Source: an uncultured Anaerotignum sp. (GTDB taxonomy: Bacteria > Bacillota > Clostridia > Lachnospirales > Anaerotignaceae). Taken from it: a stretch of 6,637 nucleotides of DNA. The notes beneath the pieces are model-generated. The model was not told the origin of the DNA and searched no databases. It saw only the letters and a list, made by a program, of their open reading frames with translations. The position numbers and the translations under genes were made by a program. Of the stretch, positions 1 through 5,144 are shown piece by piece. Where the stretch lies: NCBI RefSeq assembly GCF_934277605.1, contig NZ_CAKQVD010000081.1, forward strand, positions 1 through 6,637. The letters are read 5' to 3'. Positions within the stretch are counted from its first letter, which is position 1. Every line of letters begins with the position of its first letter.

Positions 1-417
1 TTAAGTGCAATCCTCGATCTGTATGACAGGAGAATCGTTTCGTACAGGATCGGAGACAGCAACAACAATTCGCTTGTGTTTGCAACCTTTGACGAGGCGG
101 TAAAGGCGAATCCGGATGCACATCCTTTGTTCCATAGCGACCGAGGGTTTCAGTACACAAGCAAAAGCTTTCACGACAAACTGATTGCCGCCAATATGCG
201 GCAGAGCATGTCACGCGTTGGCAGATGCATTGACAACGGCCCAATGGAGGGATTTTGGGGTATTCTCAAATCTGAAATGTACTATCTCAGAAAGTTTACT
301 TCGCGTGACGATCTGATTTCGGCAATCGAGCGTTATCTCCATTTTTACAACAACAAGCGTTACCAGCAGAGACTCAGATGCATGACGCCGATGGAATTTC
401 ACCGCACCGCCGCGTGA
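1..417 (+). CDS. IS3-family transposase OrfB, C-terminal part (5' cut by window edge)
   Basis: This is the integrase-core (rve-type) half of an IS3-family transposase, which catalyses DNA strand transfer during transposition. The reading frame is open from base 1 and gives 138 residues ending in TGA at 415-417. Two of the three catalytic acidic residues are visible: the second Asp in HSDRGFQY and, 35 residues further on, the Glu in NGPMEGFWG, which is the DD(35)E spacing of the family. The C-terminal YNNKRYQQRL..MTPMEF segment is also a hallmark of IS3 OrfB. The first catalytic Asp and the N-terminal helix-turn-helix region lie outside the window. The GTG at 76 is internal and is not the true start. 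The visible part has no frameshift or early stop, so the transposase may be intact. Confidence 0.93.
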   Translation, partial: LSAILDLYDRRIVSYRIGDSNNNSLVFATFDEAVKANPDAHPLFHSDRGFQYTSKSFHDKLIAANMRQSMSRVGRCIDNGPMEGFWGILKSEMYYLRKFTSRDDLISAIERYLHFYNNKRYQQRLRCMTPMEFHRTAA

Positions 418-419
418 AA

Positions 420-451
420 AATTCCACCCTGCTGCGCAGCAGGGTGGAATT
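420..451. repeat. Perfect 32-bp palindrome at the end of the transposase gene
   Basis: The two arms AATTCCACCCTGCTGC and GCAGCAGGGTGGAATT are exact reverse complements with no loop between them. The palindrome starts three bases after the transposase stop codon. A T-rich stretch (462-475) follows about 10 bases later, so it may act as a transcription terminator for the transposase or stop outside transcription entering the element. It is not followed directly by a T-run, so the terminator role is uncertain. Confidence 0.75.
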
Positions 452-476
452 CCAGATAAAATCTTTTTGTTTTTTC

Positions 477-503
477 ACTGTCTACTTGACAGGGGGCACT
501 TCA
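477..503 (+). repeat. Right terminal inverted repeat of the IS3-family element
   Basis: The sequence ACTGTCTACTTGACAGGGGG followed by CACTTCA ends in the CA dinucleotide expected at the outer edge of IS3-family elements. Its reverse complement begins TGAAGTGCCCCCTGTC, which resembles left ends of IS150-like elements. The partner repeat is outside the window, so the exact boundary is inferred. Confidence 0.7.
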
Positions 504-537
504 ATTGCAGATGCTGTCTTTTTTTGCTCAGTTGTAT

Positions 538-747
538 TCAGTTTTGATACAGCGGATACTTTTCAATATCCGGATTCGCAAGGATTTGTTCCAGTTCTTC
601 CCTGTCCACGTAAATCTTGTTCCCAATTCGTTTGGTATTGAGGTACGACAGGACAAACTTTCTTGCCTTCTTTCGGCTCATGGGAAGATAGTCGCGTATC
701 ATCTCGTTTATATCAATGTACTTTCTTTTTTCTCCCACGACCACCAC
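538..747 (-). CDS. Small basic DNA-binding-like protein (DUF6462/excisionase-like)
   Basis: This encodes a basic protein of 66-69 residues with the pattern YIDINEMIRDYLPMSRKKAR..., then RIGNKIYVDREELEQIL. A helical N-terminal half followed by a short strand-turn RIGNKIYV and a final helix is the layout of small MerR/excisionase-type winged helix proteins. It also resembles the short DUF6462-type proteins of clostridial mobile elements, a match made from memory. Several GTG codons (747, 744, 738) could be the start. An AAAGG stretch at 754-750 best fits 744 or 738. The gene overlaps the end of the upstream gene by 25-35 bases, which suggests translational coupling. A role in controlling recombination or transfer is a guess from the family. 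Confidence 0.7.
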   Translation of the reverse strand: MVVVGEKRKYIDINEMIRDYLPMSRKKARKFVLSYLNTKRIGNKIYVDREELEQILANPDIEKYPLYQN

Positions 748-1078
748 CGCCTTTCTGCGTCTGAATCGGTTTGGATTCTATGGTTGCTGTCGAAGCATCT
801 GTTGTTTGTTGCTCTACCTCTTCCACCACCTCTACGCTGCAAAAGGTTCTGGTAATCTGAATGGAATATTGTCTCAATGTCGCGATTTTTCCAAGTATCT
901 GGCCTATCTTGATTGCCTGACTATGGTAAGGAGACGGTTCTACGGTATAGTAGTTTGCAGCCACTTCTCCCTTCGCAAATGGCATGATCTCGGCTACTGC
1001 ATTTTTGATTTCTGCTTCAAAAGTGCGTAAGTTTACCATTTCACGTCCGACCGGATGGATCATTTGATATTTTCGCAT
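713..1078 (-). CDS. Hypothetical mobile-element protein with basic Gly-rich tail
   Basis: I do not recognise a named family. The 121-residue product starts MRKYQMIHPVGREMVNLRTF. It has a likely folded part to about residue 85, an acidic, Thr-rich linker (residues 82-101), and a striking C-terminal tail KGGGGRGRKKKVH (109-121) that could bind nucleic acid. The ATG at 1078 is preferred because AAAGGA lies 9 bases upstream. The frame stays open to a GTG at 1198, but that start has no good ribosome binding site. The gene overlaps the following small DNA-binding gene, so the two are probably cotranscribed. The pair resembles accessory genes of clostridial integrative elements, which is inference from context. 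No promoter was identified with confidence. Confidence 0.65.
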   Translation of the reverse strand: MRKYQMIHPVGREMVNLRTFEAEIKNAVAEIMPFAKGEVAANYYTVEPSPYHSQAIKIGQILGKIATLRQYSIQITRTFCSVEVVEEVEQQTTDASTATIESKPIQTQKGGGGRGRKKKVH

Positions 1079-1316
1079 TGGAAAACATCCTTTCATAGAT
1101 TGTATAGGAAAGCCTTGTTTGGCACGGATGGTGCTGTTTGGGCTATTTATGATTTTGTTCGTTTTTTTGTGGTGCTTTTGGAGCAAGTTTACCTCCACGC
1201 ATATATCTGATAAGAGATGTTCTCTCTGTGCTGAGCAGAATTGTTATGCACTTTGAGAAGCTGTCTTGTCGCTGCTTTGTTTTTTCTGTATTTGGTGGCT
1301 ACACTATGTTGGCTTG
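1079..1316. other. Intergenic stretch with no supported gene
   Basis: This T-rich region on the plus strand is the upstream region of the minus-strand hypothetical gene. I see no convincing ORF, strong promoter, or repeat in it. Open frames that cross it have no ribosome binding site and look random. Confidence 0.5.
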
Positions 1317-1322
1317 TATAAT
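1292..1322 (+). promoter_or_regulatory. Possible plus-strand promoter (weak)
   Basis: A perfect TATAAT is present at 1317-1322. The best -35 candidate, TTGGTG at 1292-1297, is 19 bases away, which is long. If used, transcription would begin near 1329 and stop at the terminator ending near 1448, giving an RNA of about 120 nt. Confidence 0.35.
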
Positions 1323-1354
1323 TTCATTGGTTGCACCGGTAAGCCCCCCTCCTC

Positions 1355-1404
1355 ACAAAACAACAGGTGCTTCCCAAGCCCAATATCGACCTAAGAAGCA
1401 CCTG
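1355..1404 (-). terminator. Possible minus-strand terminator
   Basis: On the minus strand the 10-bp hairpin GAAGCACCTG/CAGGTGCTTC (21-nt loop) is followed directly by TTGTTTTGT. It could stop transcripts leaving the recombinase gene, or coming from the switch promoter after inversion, before they reach the two small genes to the left. The large loop and interrupted T-run make it a weaker candidate than the plus-strand terminator beside it. Confidence 0.4.
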
Positions 1405-1409
1405 CTTAC

Positions 1410-1448
1410 GCCCTCATTCGGTACCAATTTACCGGAGAGGGCTTTTTT
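1410..1448 (+). terminator. Intrinsic terminator, plus strand
   Basis: A stem GCCCTC/GAGGGC with a second inner stem GGTA/TACC is followed immediately by six T residues and further T-rich sequence. It would stop plus-strand transcription just before the left inverted repeat and so insulate the invertible segment. Confidence 0.75.
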
Positions 1449-1494
1449 CTTTGCTGTAAAAAGGATAGCACAATCTTCTGTGCAATGCCTGTCT

Positions 1495-1525
1495 TTTCGC
1501 AGAGTTCTCCACTCTCGGAAAGACT
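1495..1525 (-). repeat. Left inverted repeat (IR-L) of the invertible segment
   Basis: Read on the minus strand, this 31-bp sequence matches 2920-2950 on the plus strand at 30 of 31 positions; it contains GTCTTTCCGAGAGTGG and ends TCTGCGAAA. The single difference is at position 1504, which reads C here on the minus strand and T in the right copy (2941). This copy holds a perfect inner dyad AGAGT-N5-ACTCT, a plausible recombinase core site. Confidence 0.93.
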
Positions 1526-1596
1526 GGAGATAATGCTGTTGTATCCTCACAAAACTATTCATTGACGGCTTTTTCTGACGGCGCAGCAGAAATGTG

Positions 1597-2715
1597 CTAT
1601 GTATCCAGTTTATCCAGCTTTTGCATATTGGAACGTTTCAGTTCCATGGAAGAGTGCACGTAACGTTCCAGTGTTATAGTTGTATTGGCATGTCCGAGAA
1701 TTTCACTGAGGGTCTTTACGTCAAACCCAAGCTCTATGCAGCGCGTTGCAAATGTATGACGCAGCGTGTGGAAATGTACGCCATCCAGTTGACAAGCTTT
1801 TGCGTATTGCCGCATTCTGTATTGTACGGTGCGCGGCTCCATATACTGTTCTGTGCCGGTCAGTACAAAGGATTCCGGAGCTGCGTGTTGTGCGCTCATA
1901 CAGATGCGGCAGGAGTTTTCCGACAGCGGAATGACACGGCGCGCATGATCGCTCTTGGGGGGAGTGATTACAATCTGTGTTTTGGCTCTCCCCCTCTCGG
2001 CTTCTGCTCCCGATGGACCCGCGAAAACCGGGAGCCGCTGCATGGTGGCACAGACGCGCAGTACCTTGTTTTGCAGGTCAATATCTCTCCACCGCAGCGC
2101 ACAAAGCTCCCCGATTCGCAGCCCGGTGAACAGGGACAGCAGTACCCCCGTTTTACAGGGATCACAGGTTCCGGTGACAAGGTACTGCGTGAGTCGCTTC
2201 TGCTCTGCCCGGGTCAATACGCGCATTTCTTTTGCATACGCGCGTGGATACACGATCTGCGCGGAGAACGTACAGCCGTGATTTTTTTCGAGATACCGGA
2301 AGATACTCCGCAGACAGAATAAAATATCCCGAACGGTCTTTGGTGCATATCCCTGCTGCAGCAGTTTCGCTGTCATTTCGTGGATATGACTGGTACGTAT
2401 GGCGTCTGGGGTATATTGCCCGAGTGCTGGGAGAATGTGATTTTGCAGCATGGTACGGTACTTTGTATAGGTAGAGAGCTTTACATCGGTCTCACGCAGC
2501 CGCAGCCATTCCGCGCAATATTCCGAAAATCTCTCTGCATCCTTCCGGCGATCCTGCCTTAAAGCTCTTGCGATTGCTGCCTTTTCTTTAGCCTCCCTGT
2601 ACGTTTTGCCGTAGCAGTATCCATAGCATATCCGCCCCTTTGCATCGTACTCTTTCGGATACCTCGCTTCCCATCGTCCATCTTTTCTTTTGTAGATATT
2701 CTCTCCTTTTGCCAT
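1597..2715 (-). CDS. Tyrosine recombinase/integrase, likely DNA invertase of the switch
   Basis: This 372-residue protein is a complete phage-integrase-family (tyrosine) recombinase that cuts and rejoins DNA through a 3'-phosphotyrosine link. Residues 1-50 resemble the arm-type DNA-binding domain of Tn916-like integrases (ENIYKRKDGRWEARYPK). Residues 62-145 form the SAM-like core-binding domain. The catalytic domain has R200 (TGLRIGELCALRW), K254 (TPPKSDHARR), H316 and R319 (HTLRH), H342 (LGHAN) and nucleophile Y352 (ERYVH), so all active-site residues are present. The ATG at 2715 is chosen because AAGGAGG lies 5 bases before it; the open frame runs on to 2784 without a better site. The gene lies wholly between the two inverted repeats, which suggests it inverts its own segment. 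It could instead be an integrative-element integrase captured beside chance repeats. No terminator separates its stop from IR-L. Confidence 0.95.
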   Translation of the reverse strand: MAKGENIYKRKDGRWEARYPKEYDAKGRICYGYCYGKTYREAKEKAAIARALRQDRRKDAERFSEYCAEWLRLRETDVKLSTYTKYRTMLQNHILPALGQYTPDAIRTSHIHEMTAKLLQQGYAPKTVRDILFCLRSIFRYLEKNHGCTFSAQIVYPRAYAKEMRVLTRAEQKRLTQYLVTGTCDPCKTGVLLSLFTGLRIGELCALRWRDIDLQNKVLRVCATMQRLPVFAGPSGAEAERGRAKTQIVITPPKSDHARRVIPLSENSCRICMSAQHAAPESFVLTGTEQYMEPRTVQYRMRQYAKACQLDGVHFHTLRHTFATRCIELGFDVKTLSEILGHANTTITLERYVHSSMELKRSNMQKLDKLDT

Positions 2716-2782
2716 GGTTGCCTCCTTGCAGTAATAATGCTTCGCGTTTGACTGCGACCATGACGGCGCAAAAAAGCAAAGC

Positions 2783-2811
2783 ATTCTATAAAATACGTTT
2801 TTTAAATTAAA
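2783..2811 (-). promoter_or_regulatory. Possible recombinase promoter (weak)
   Basis: On the minus strand, TAGAAT (2788-2783) lies 17 bases after TTTAAT in an AT-rich stretch, about 70 bases before the recombinase start codon. The -35 match is poor. It is the best candidate in the 2716-2920 gap, which is shared with the divergent operon promoter. Confidence 0.3.
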
Positions 2812-2870
2812 ATTTCCATTTCATGTCATGAATTCCGTGTAAATTTCGGCAAAAAAATCATCAGAAACTA

Positions 2871-2899
2871 TTGCAAATCCCATTTGTGTGTGGTAAAAT
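2871..2899 (+). promoter_or_regulatory. Outward promoter of the switch, driving the peptide operon
   Basis: TTGCAA (-35) and TAAAAT (-10) are separated by exactly 17 bases, and TGG just before the -10 gives an extended -10. Transcription would start near 2906, pass through IR-R, and give a leader of about 87 nt before the first gene at 2993. The promoter is inside the inverted repeats, so flipping the segment would remove it from the operon. Confidence 0.75.
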
Positions 2900-2919
2900 A
2901 AGTATGTCAAAAAAGGGAA

Positions 2920-2950
2920 AGTCTTTCCGAGAGTGGAGAATTCTGCGAAA
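2920..2950 (+). repeat. Right inverted repeat (IR-R) of the invertible segment
   Basis: This is the partner of 1495-1525, identical at 30 of 31 positions. It lies about 14 bases after the predicted transcription start and 42 bases before the first start codon. The operon mRNA therefore carries it in its 5' leader. The one mismatch changes the inner dyad to AGAGT-N5-ATTCT. Confidence 0.93.
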
Positions 2951-2992
2951 CACTGCATCCTGGTACAGGACGAGAGGAAAGGAGCTGTCACA

Positions 2993-3193
2993 ATGTCCAC
3001 GCGCAAACCATACCAAAAGCCAGAGTTACACACTCTGACAAAGGATGACCCTAAATACGAGGAGATTATGCAGTTTCTATCCGAATCATCCAGCATATCT
3101 GGTGTGCAGCAGGAATCGCAGGAGTTAGCCACATCCGATACGGCATTCCCTGTACAAAATCATACATCAGAAAAGGAGAACAGACAACAATGA
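2993..3193 (+). CDS. 66-aa peptide with YxxPxL leader-like motif (possible RiPP precursor)
   Basis: I do not recognise a named family. The product starts MSTRKPYQKPELHTLTKDD and has Y7-x-x-P10-x-L12, the motif in lasso-peptide leaders that is bound by PqqD-like recognition domains. A gene for such a domain lies in the same operon. The rest is hydrophilic: a helix-like DDPKYEEIMQFL, a Ser-rich stretch, and a Gln/Glu/Ser-rich tail with no Cys. There is no signal peptide. The ATG at 2993 is chosen because AAAGGAG lies 8 bases before it; the frame is open upstream through IR-R but without a ribosome site. Its TGA overlaps the next ATG (ATGA), so the two genes are translationally coupled. A lasso core is doubtful, because no Thr precedes the possible Gly start and no cyclase is present. 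A regulator or chaperone for the next gene is the alternative. Confidence 0.7.
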   Translation: MSTRKPYQKPELHTLTKDDPKYEEIMQFLSESSSISGVQQESQELATSDTAFPVQNHTSEKENRQQ

Positions 3194-4836
3194 AAACCAA
3201 AAAAAATTGGAGAAATTTGCTTGTATTCGCAATCACCTGTGTGATGCTGTGCGTTACAGCCATCCCGGCGTTTGCGAAGGGTGAGACACAGACAATGACA
3301 TATTATGTCCTGTATGTGGATGACTCTTACAATCTTGGCTATCACTATTCGGAATATGCAAAATGGACAGCTGATTATGAGTGTCAGTACGATTACTGTG
3401 GAAGTGGCAGTTACAACCACTCTATTAAAGTTGCCGATATTAAAGCACAGTTAGGCAAGGCAAATTCTTATCTTTCCGCTGACGATGGATGGGAGATTGT
3501 AGGATGGAGCAAGGAAGCGAGTGCCAATCCAAACGTAATTAAATTCAAACCCTATTATTCCAACTATCCTAAACCTGAAACTACAGCAACGCAGACAACC
3601 TACCAAATCTACTTGGTCGCCAAGAAACCTACTTCCGATGTTGTTCTTGACGCAAATGATGGTGCTTATAACGATGGCTCTGCAAGAAAAACACTGACTG
3701 GAAAAGCTGGTAATGACGTAACTACCGCAAATGGTTATGAAGAACCCACAAGAGACGGCTATACCTTCCTCGGTTGGGCAGCTACCGCAAGTGCATCTAC
3801 TGTGCTGGACAGCATAAAGTTTGGAAAAAAGAGTGCTACCTATTATGCTGTATGGGAAGAGAACATTGTAGAAGAAACCACATTCGATGTTATTTACCAC
3901 AGTGTGGATAATCCAGCCGGACGGAAAGTGACCGAAAACATTTTGGATGTAAGCGGTACCTATAACGCATTAAACAAGCTGGATGGCGGCTATCTCTACG
4001 GTGGCACTTTCTCCGATGCAGACTGCACCAGCGCATACGATTTTGCTAATGGCGAAAACGGTATGGGCTTCACACCCAAGGCAGGAGAAACCTACCATGT
4101 ATGGGAACTTGATGCGAAGTATCTTGCTCCGAGAAACTACTCTATCTGGCGTATCATCGCTCCTGGCTCTGCTCGTGTTCATGTAAGCGATGTGTATATG
4201 CTTTTCGCACTTGACAGACTGAACTATCGCGAAGCAGGCTTCGATGTGAATGTACAAGAAAGCAGCGGCGGTGGTGGCAATCTTCAGAGTCTTGGCGCAA
4301 ATCGCAAGTCACTTTATAATGGCGACAAAAACGGAACGGATATTGCGTATGAAACGATTGATGTTACCAGACCTAATGGTACACTGGAAGATTTCCTCTA
4401 TGTCAAGAGTGGAACAATTTATAGCTCTGGTTCTAAAATCGTAAATAAACCTGAACGTGATCCCGGCTACATTGTTATCAGTAAGTTGAATGATGAAGAT
4501 TTTGCTTATTTTTCTGCAAGACCAAGCAATGTTTTTTCTTTCATTCCCTACTACATTACAGTAGATGGTATTCGCGTGACGGGAACTACCAAACGCATAT
4601 GTGGTTATCGTGGTGACGGTCTTGTTGATGATGATTATGATTATAGAACCCTTGAGACCGAAGATAAAAGGGTTGACTCCACTGCAACTTCGGTGGATTC
4701 CTCTTCCAAATTAAAACTGTTCCGTTCGAACAACGGTATCATGCGTTCCGCAGGCAGCTTCACGGTTGAAAACGGCGGCGTTGAGAATGCTTCTCCGAAA
4801 AAGCCCATTTTTGAAAAAAAGATGTCCATGCGGTAA
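3190..4836 (+). CDS. Secreted InlB-repeat (Listeria-Bacteroides repeat) protein
   Basis: This 548-residue protein is predicted to be secreted. It has a classic signal peptide, with Lys/Arg at 3-8, a hydrophobic core at 10-26, and likely cleavage after AFA at 29. Residues 151-223 match the InlB B-repeat/Flg_new pattern: LDANDG, then EEPTRDGYTFLGWA, then YYAVW. Residues 98-144 look like a diverged copy (GWEIVGWSKEA). Regions 232-350 and 385-475 are likely further beta-rich domains. No LPXTG motif, hydrophobic C-terminal anchor or catalytic motif is seen; the protein ends in a basic tail PKKPIFEKKMSMR. It may be released or held non-covalently. AAAAGGAG lies 11 bases before the ATG, which overlaps the previous stop. 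Its place behind an invertible promoter suggests a phase-variable surface or secreted factor. Partner and function are unknown. Confidence 0.9.
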   Translation: MKTKKNWRNLLVFAITCVMLCVTAIPAFAKGETQTMTYYVLYVDDSYNLGYHYSEYAKWTADYECQYDYCGSGSYNHSIKVADIKAQLGKANSYLSADDGWEIVGWSKEASANPNVIKFKPYYSNYPKPETTATQTTYQIYLVAKKPTSDVVLDANDGAYNDGSARKTLTGKAGNDVTTANGYEEPTRDGYTFLGWAATASASTVLDSIKFGKKSATYYAVWEENIVEETTFDVIYHSVDNPAGRKVTENILDVSGTYNALNKLDGGYLYGGTFSDADCTSAYDFANGENGMGFTPKAGETYHVWELDAKYLAPRNYSIWRIIAPGSARVHVSDVYMLFALDRLNYREAGFDVNVQESSGGGGNLQSLGANRKSLYNGDKNGTDIAYETIDVTRPNGTLEDFLYVKSGTIYSSGSKIVNKPERDPGYIVISKLNDEDFAYFSARPSNVFSFIPYYITVDGIRVTGTTKRICGYRGDGLVDDDYDYRTLETEDKRVDSTATSVDSSSKLKLFRSNNGIMRSAGSFTVENGGVENASPKKPIFEKKMSMR

Positions 4837-4871
4837 GCAATTCCACAGAGTATTATAGGGAGGAAAAAATT

Positions 4872-5048
4872 ATGGACGATATTATGGATGCCGCGCTGCA
4901 GGATGTACTGGATAAAGAGAGTATCGTTTTGCCGACTGTCTCCCAGGGCGGCGGCAGCATGCAAAGCATCGGCGGTGGTTTATATCAAGCCAAGCTGCCG
5001 GATGGTACGGATGTCATCGTAAACGAAAAAGGCGAAATCGTCGGTTGA
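4872..5048 (+). CDS. 58-aa Gly-rich peptide (possible RiPP precursor)
   Basis: This small gene has an excellent ribosome binding site, GGGAGG, 8 bases before ATG, and lies 35 bases after the secreted-protein gene. The product has an acidic helix-like N-terminus (MDDIMDAALQDVLDKESIVL), then PTVSQGGGSMQSIGGG, then a C-terminal LPDGTDVIVNEKGEIVG that looks like a short beta-hairpin. It has no Cys and no signal peptide. The leader-plus-Gly-rich layout, and the kinase and PqqD-like genes just downstream, make a RiPP precursor plausible. GGGSMQSIG resembles GGGGNLQSLG in the 548-aa protein (residues 360-369). It could instead be a small subunit or regulator. No named family was recognised. Confidence 0.75.
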   Translation: MDDIMDAALQDVLDKESIVLPTVSQGGGSMQSIGGGLYQAKLPDGTDVIVNEKGEIVG

Positions 5049-5082
5049 GCCGCAGTCCGAAAACAACATATGATCACAGGAA

Positions 5083-5111
5083 CAGGGGAAAGCAGATCGT
5101 GTTTTCCCCTG
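5083..5111 (+). terminator. Stem-loop between peptide and kinase genes (attenuator or processing site)
   Basis: CAGGGGAAAGC pairs with GTTTTCCCCTG (11 pairs, one G-U, 7-base loop). The tail is CTTTACTAAC rather than a true T-run, so termination would be partial. Such a hairpin would keep upstream peptide and secreted-protein mRNA high relative to the modification genes, a common design in RiPP operons. Confidence 0.55.
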
Positions 5112-5144
5112 CTTTACTAACGCGTATTTTCAAACGGAGGATCT

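Larger units (their letters stand above)
1..503 (+). mobile_element. IS3-family insertion sequence, right part only
   Basis: This is the right-hand part of an IS3-family element, probably of the IS150-like group. It contains the C-terminal half of the DDE transposase, a perfect 32-bp palindrome just after the stop codon, and a terminal repeat ending in CA at 503. The left end lies before the window, so no target-site duplication can be checked. The element ends 35 bases before the stop codon of the next minus-strand gene, so it sits beside that gene without breaking it. Confidence 0.85.
1329..1450 (+). ncRNA. Candidate small structured RNA, about 120 nt
   Basis: The stretch after the TATAAT box folds into two consecutive hairpins. 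The first pairs CAGGTGCTTC (1364-1373) with GAAGCACCTG (1395-1404), and the helix continues below as GTAAG (1339-1343) with CTTAC (1405-1409). This leaves a 20-nt bulge that begins CCCCCCTCCTC. The second hairpin is an intrinsic terminator. A C-rich unpaired stretch of this kind is complementary to Shine-Dalgarno sequences, as in C-rich regulatory RNAs of other Gram-positive bacteria. No Rfam family was recognised. It lies just outside the left inverted repeat of the switch. Existence as an RNA is inference. Confidence 0.4.
1495..2950. mobile_element. Candidate invertible promoter switch carrying its own recombinase
   Basis: Two 31-bp inverted repeats bound a segment of 1394 bp between them. 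Inside lie one tyrosine recombinase gene, reading left, and one good promoter, reading right across IR-R into the downstream operon. Site-specific recombination between inverted sites turns the intervening DNA around. Many phase-variable switches work this way, including promoters flipped by tyrosine recombinases in Bacteroides and Clostridioides. The sequence shows the repeats, recombinase and promoter directly. That inversion occurs, and that this recombinase does it, is inferred. The orientation seen here would be ON for the operon. Confidence 0.8.

Noticed and set aside
1228..1533. Plus-strand open frame of 101 codons
   Set aside because: It has no ribosome site and runs through the terminator hairpin and IR-L. 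The structured-RNA reading explains this stretch better.
1350..1555. 12-bp direct repeat TCCTCACAAAAC at 1350-1361 and 1544-1555
   Set aside because: About one such repeat is expected by chance in a window of this size. It is noted only because one copy lies outside and one inside the invertible segment.
1353..1562. Minus-strand open frame of 69 codons across IR-L
   Set aside because: It has no Shine-Dalgarno sequence, crosses the recombination site and covers the two hairpins.
1594..2322. Open frame of 242 codons on the plus strand
   Set aside because: It is entirely antisense to the recombinase gene, whose active-site motifs are all intact. The composition looks like a shadow frame.
2993..3193. 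Firm lasso-peptide call
   Set aside because: YxxPxL fits a lasso leader, but there is no Thr at the -2 position of a possible core, and no B2 protease or cyclase gene in the window.
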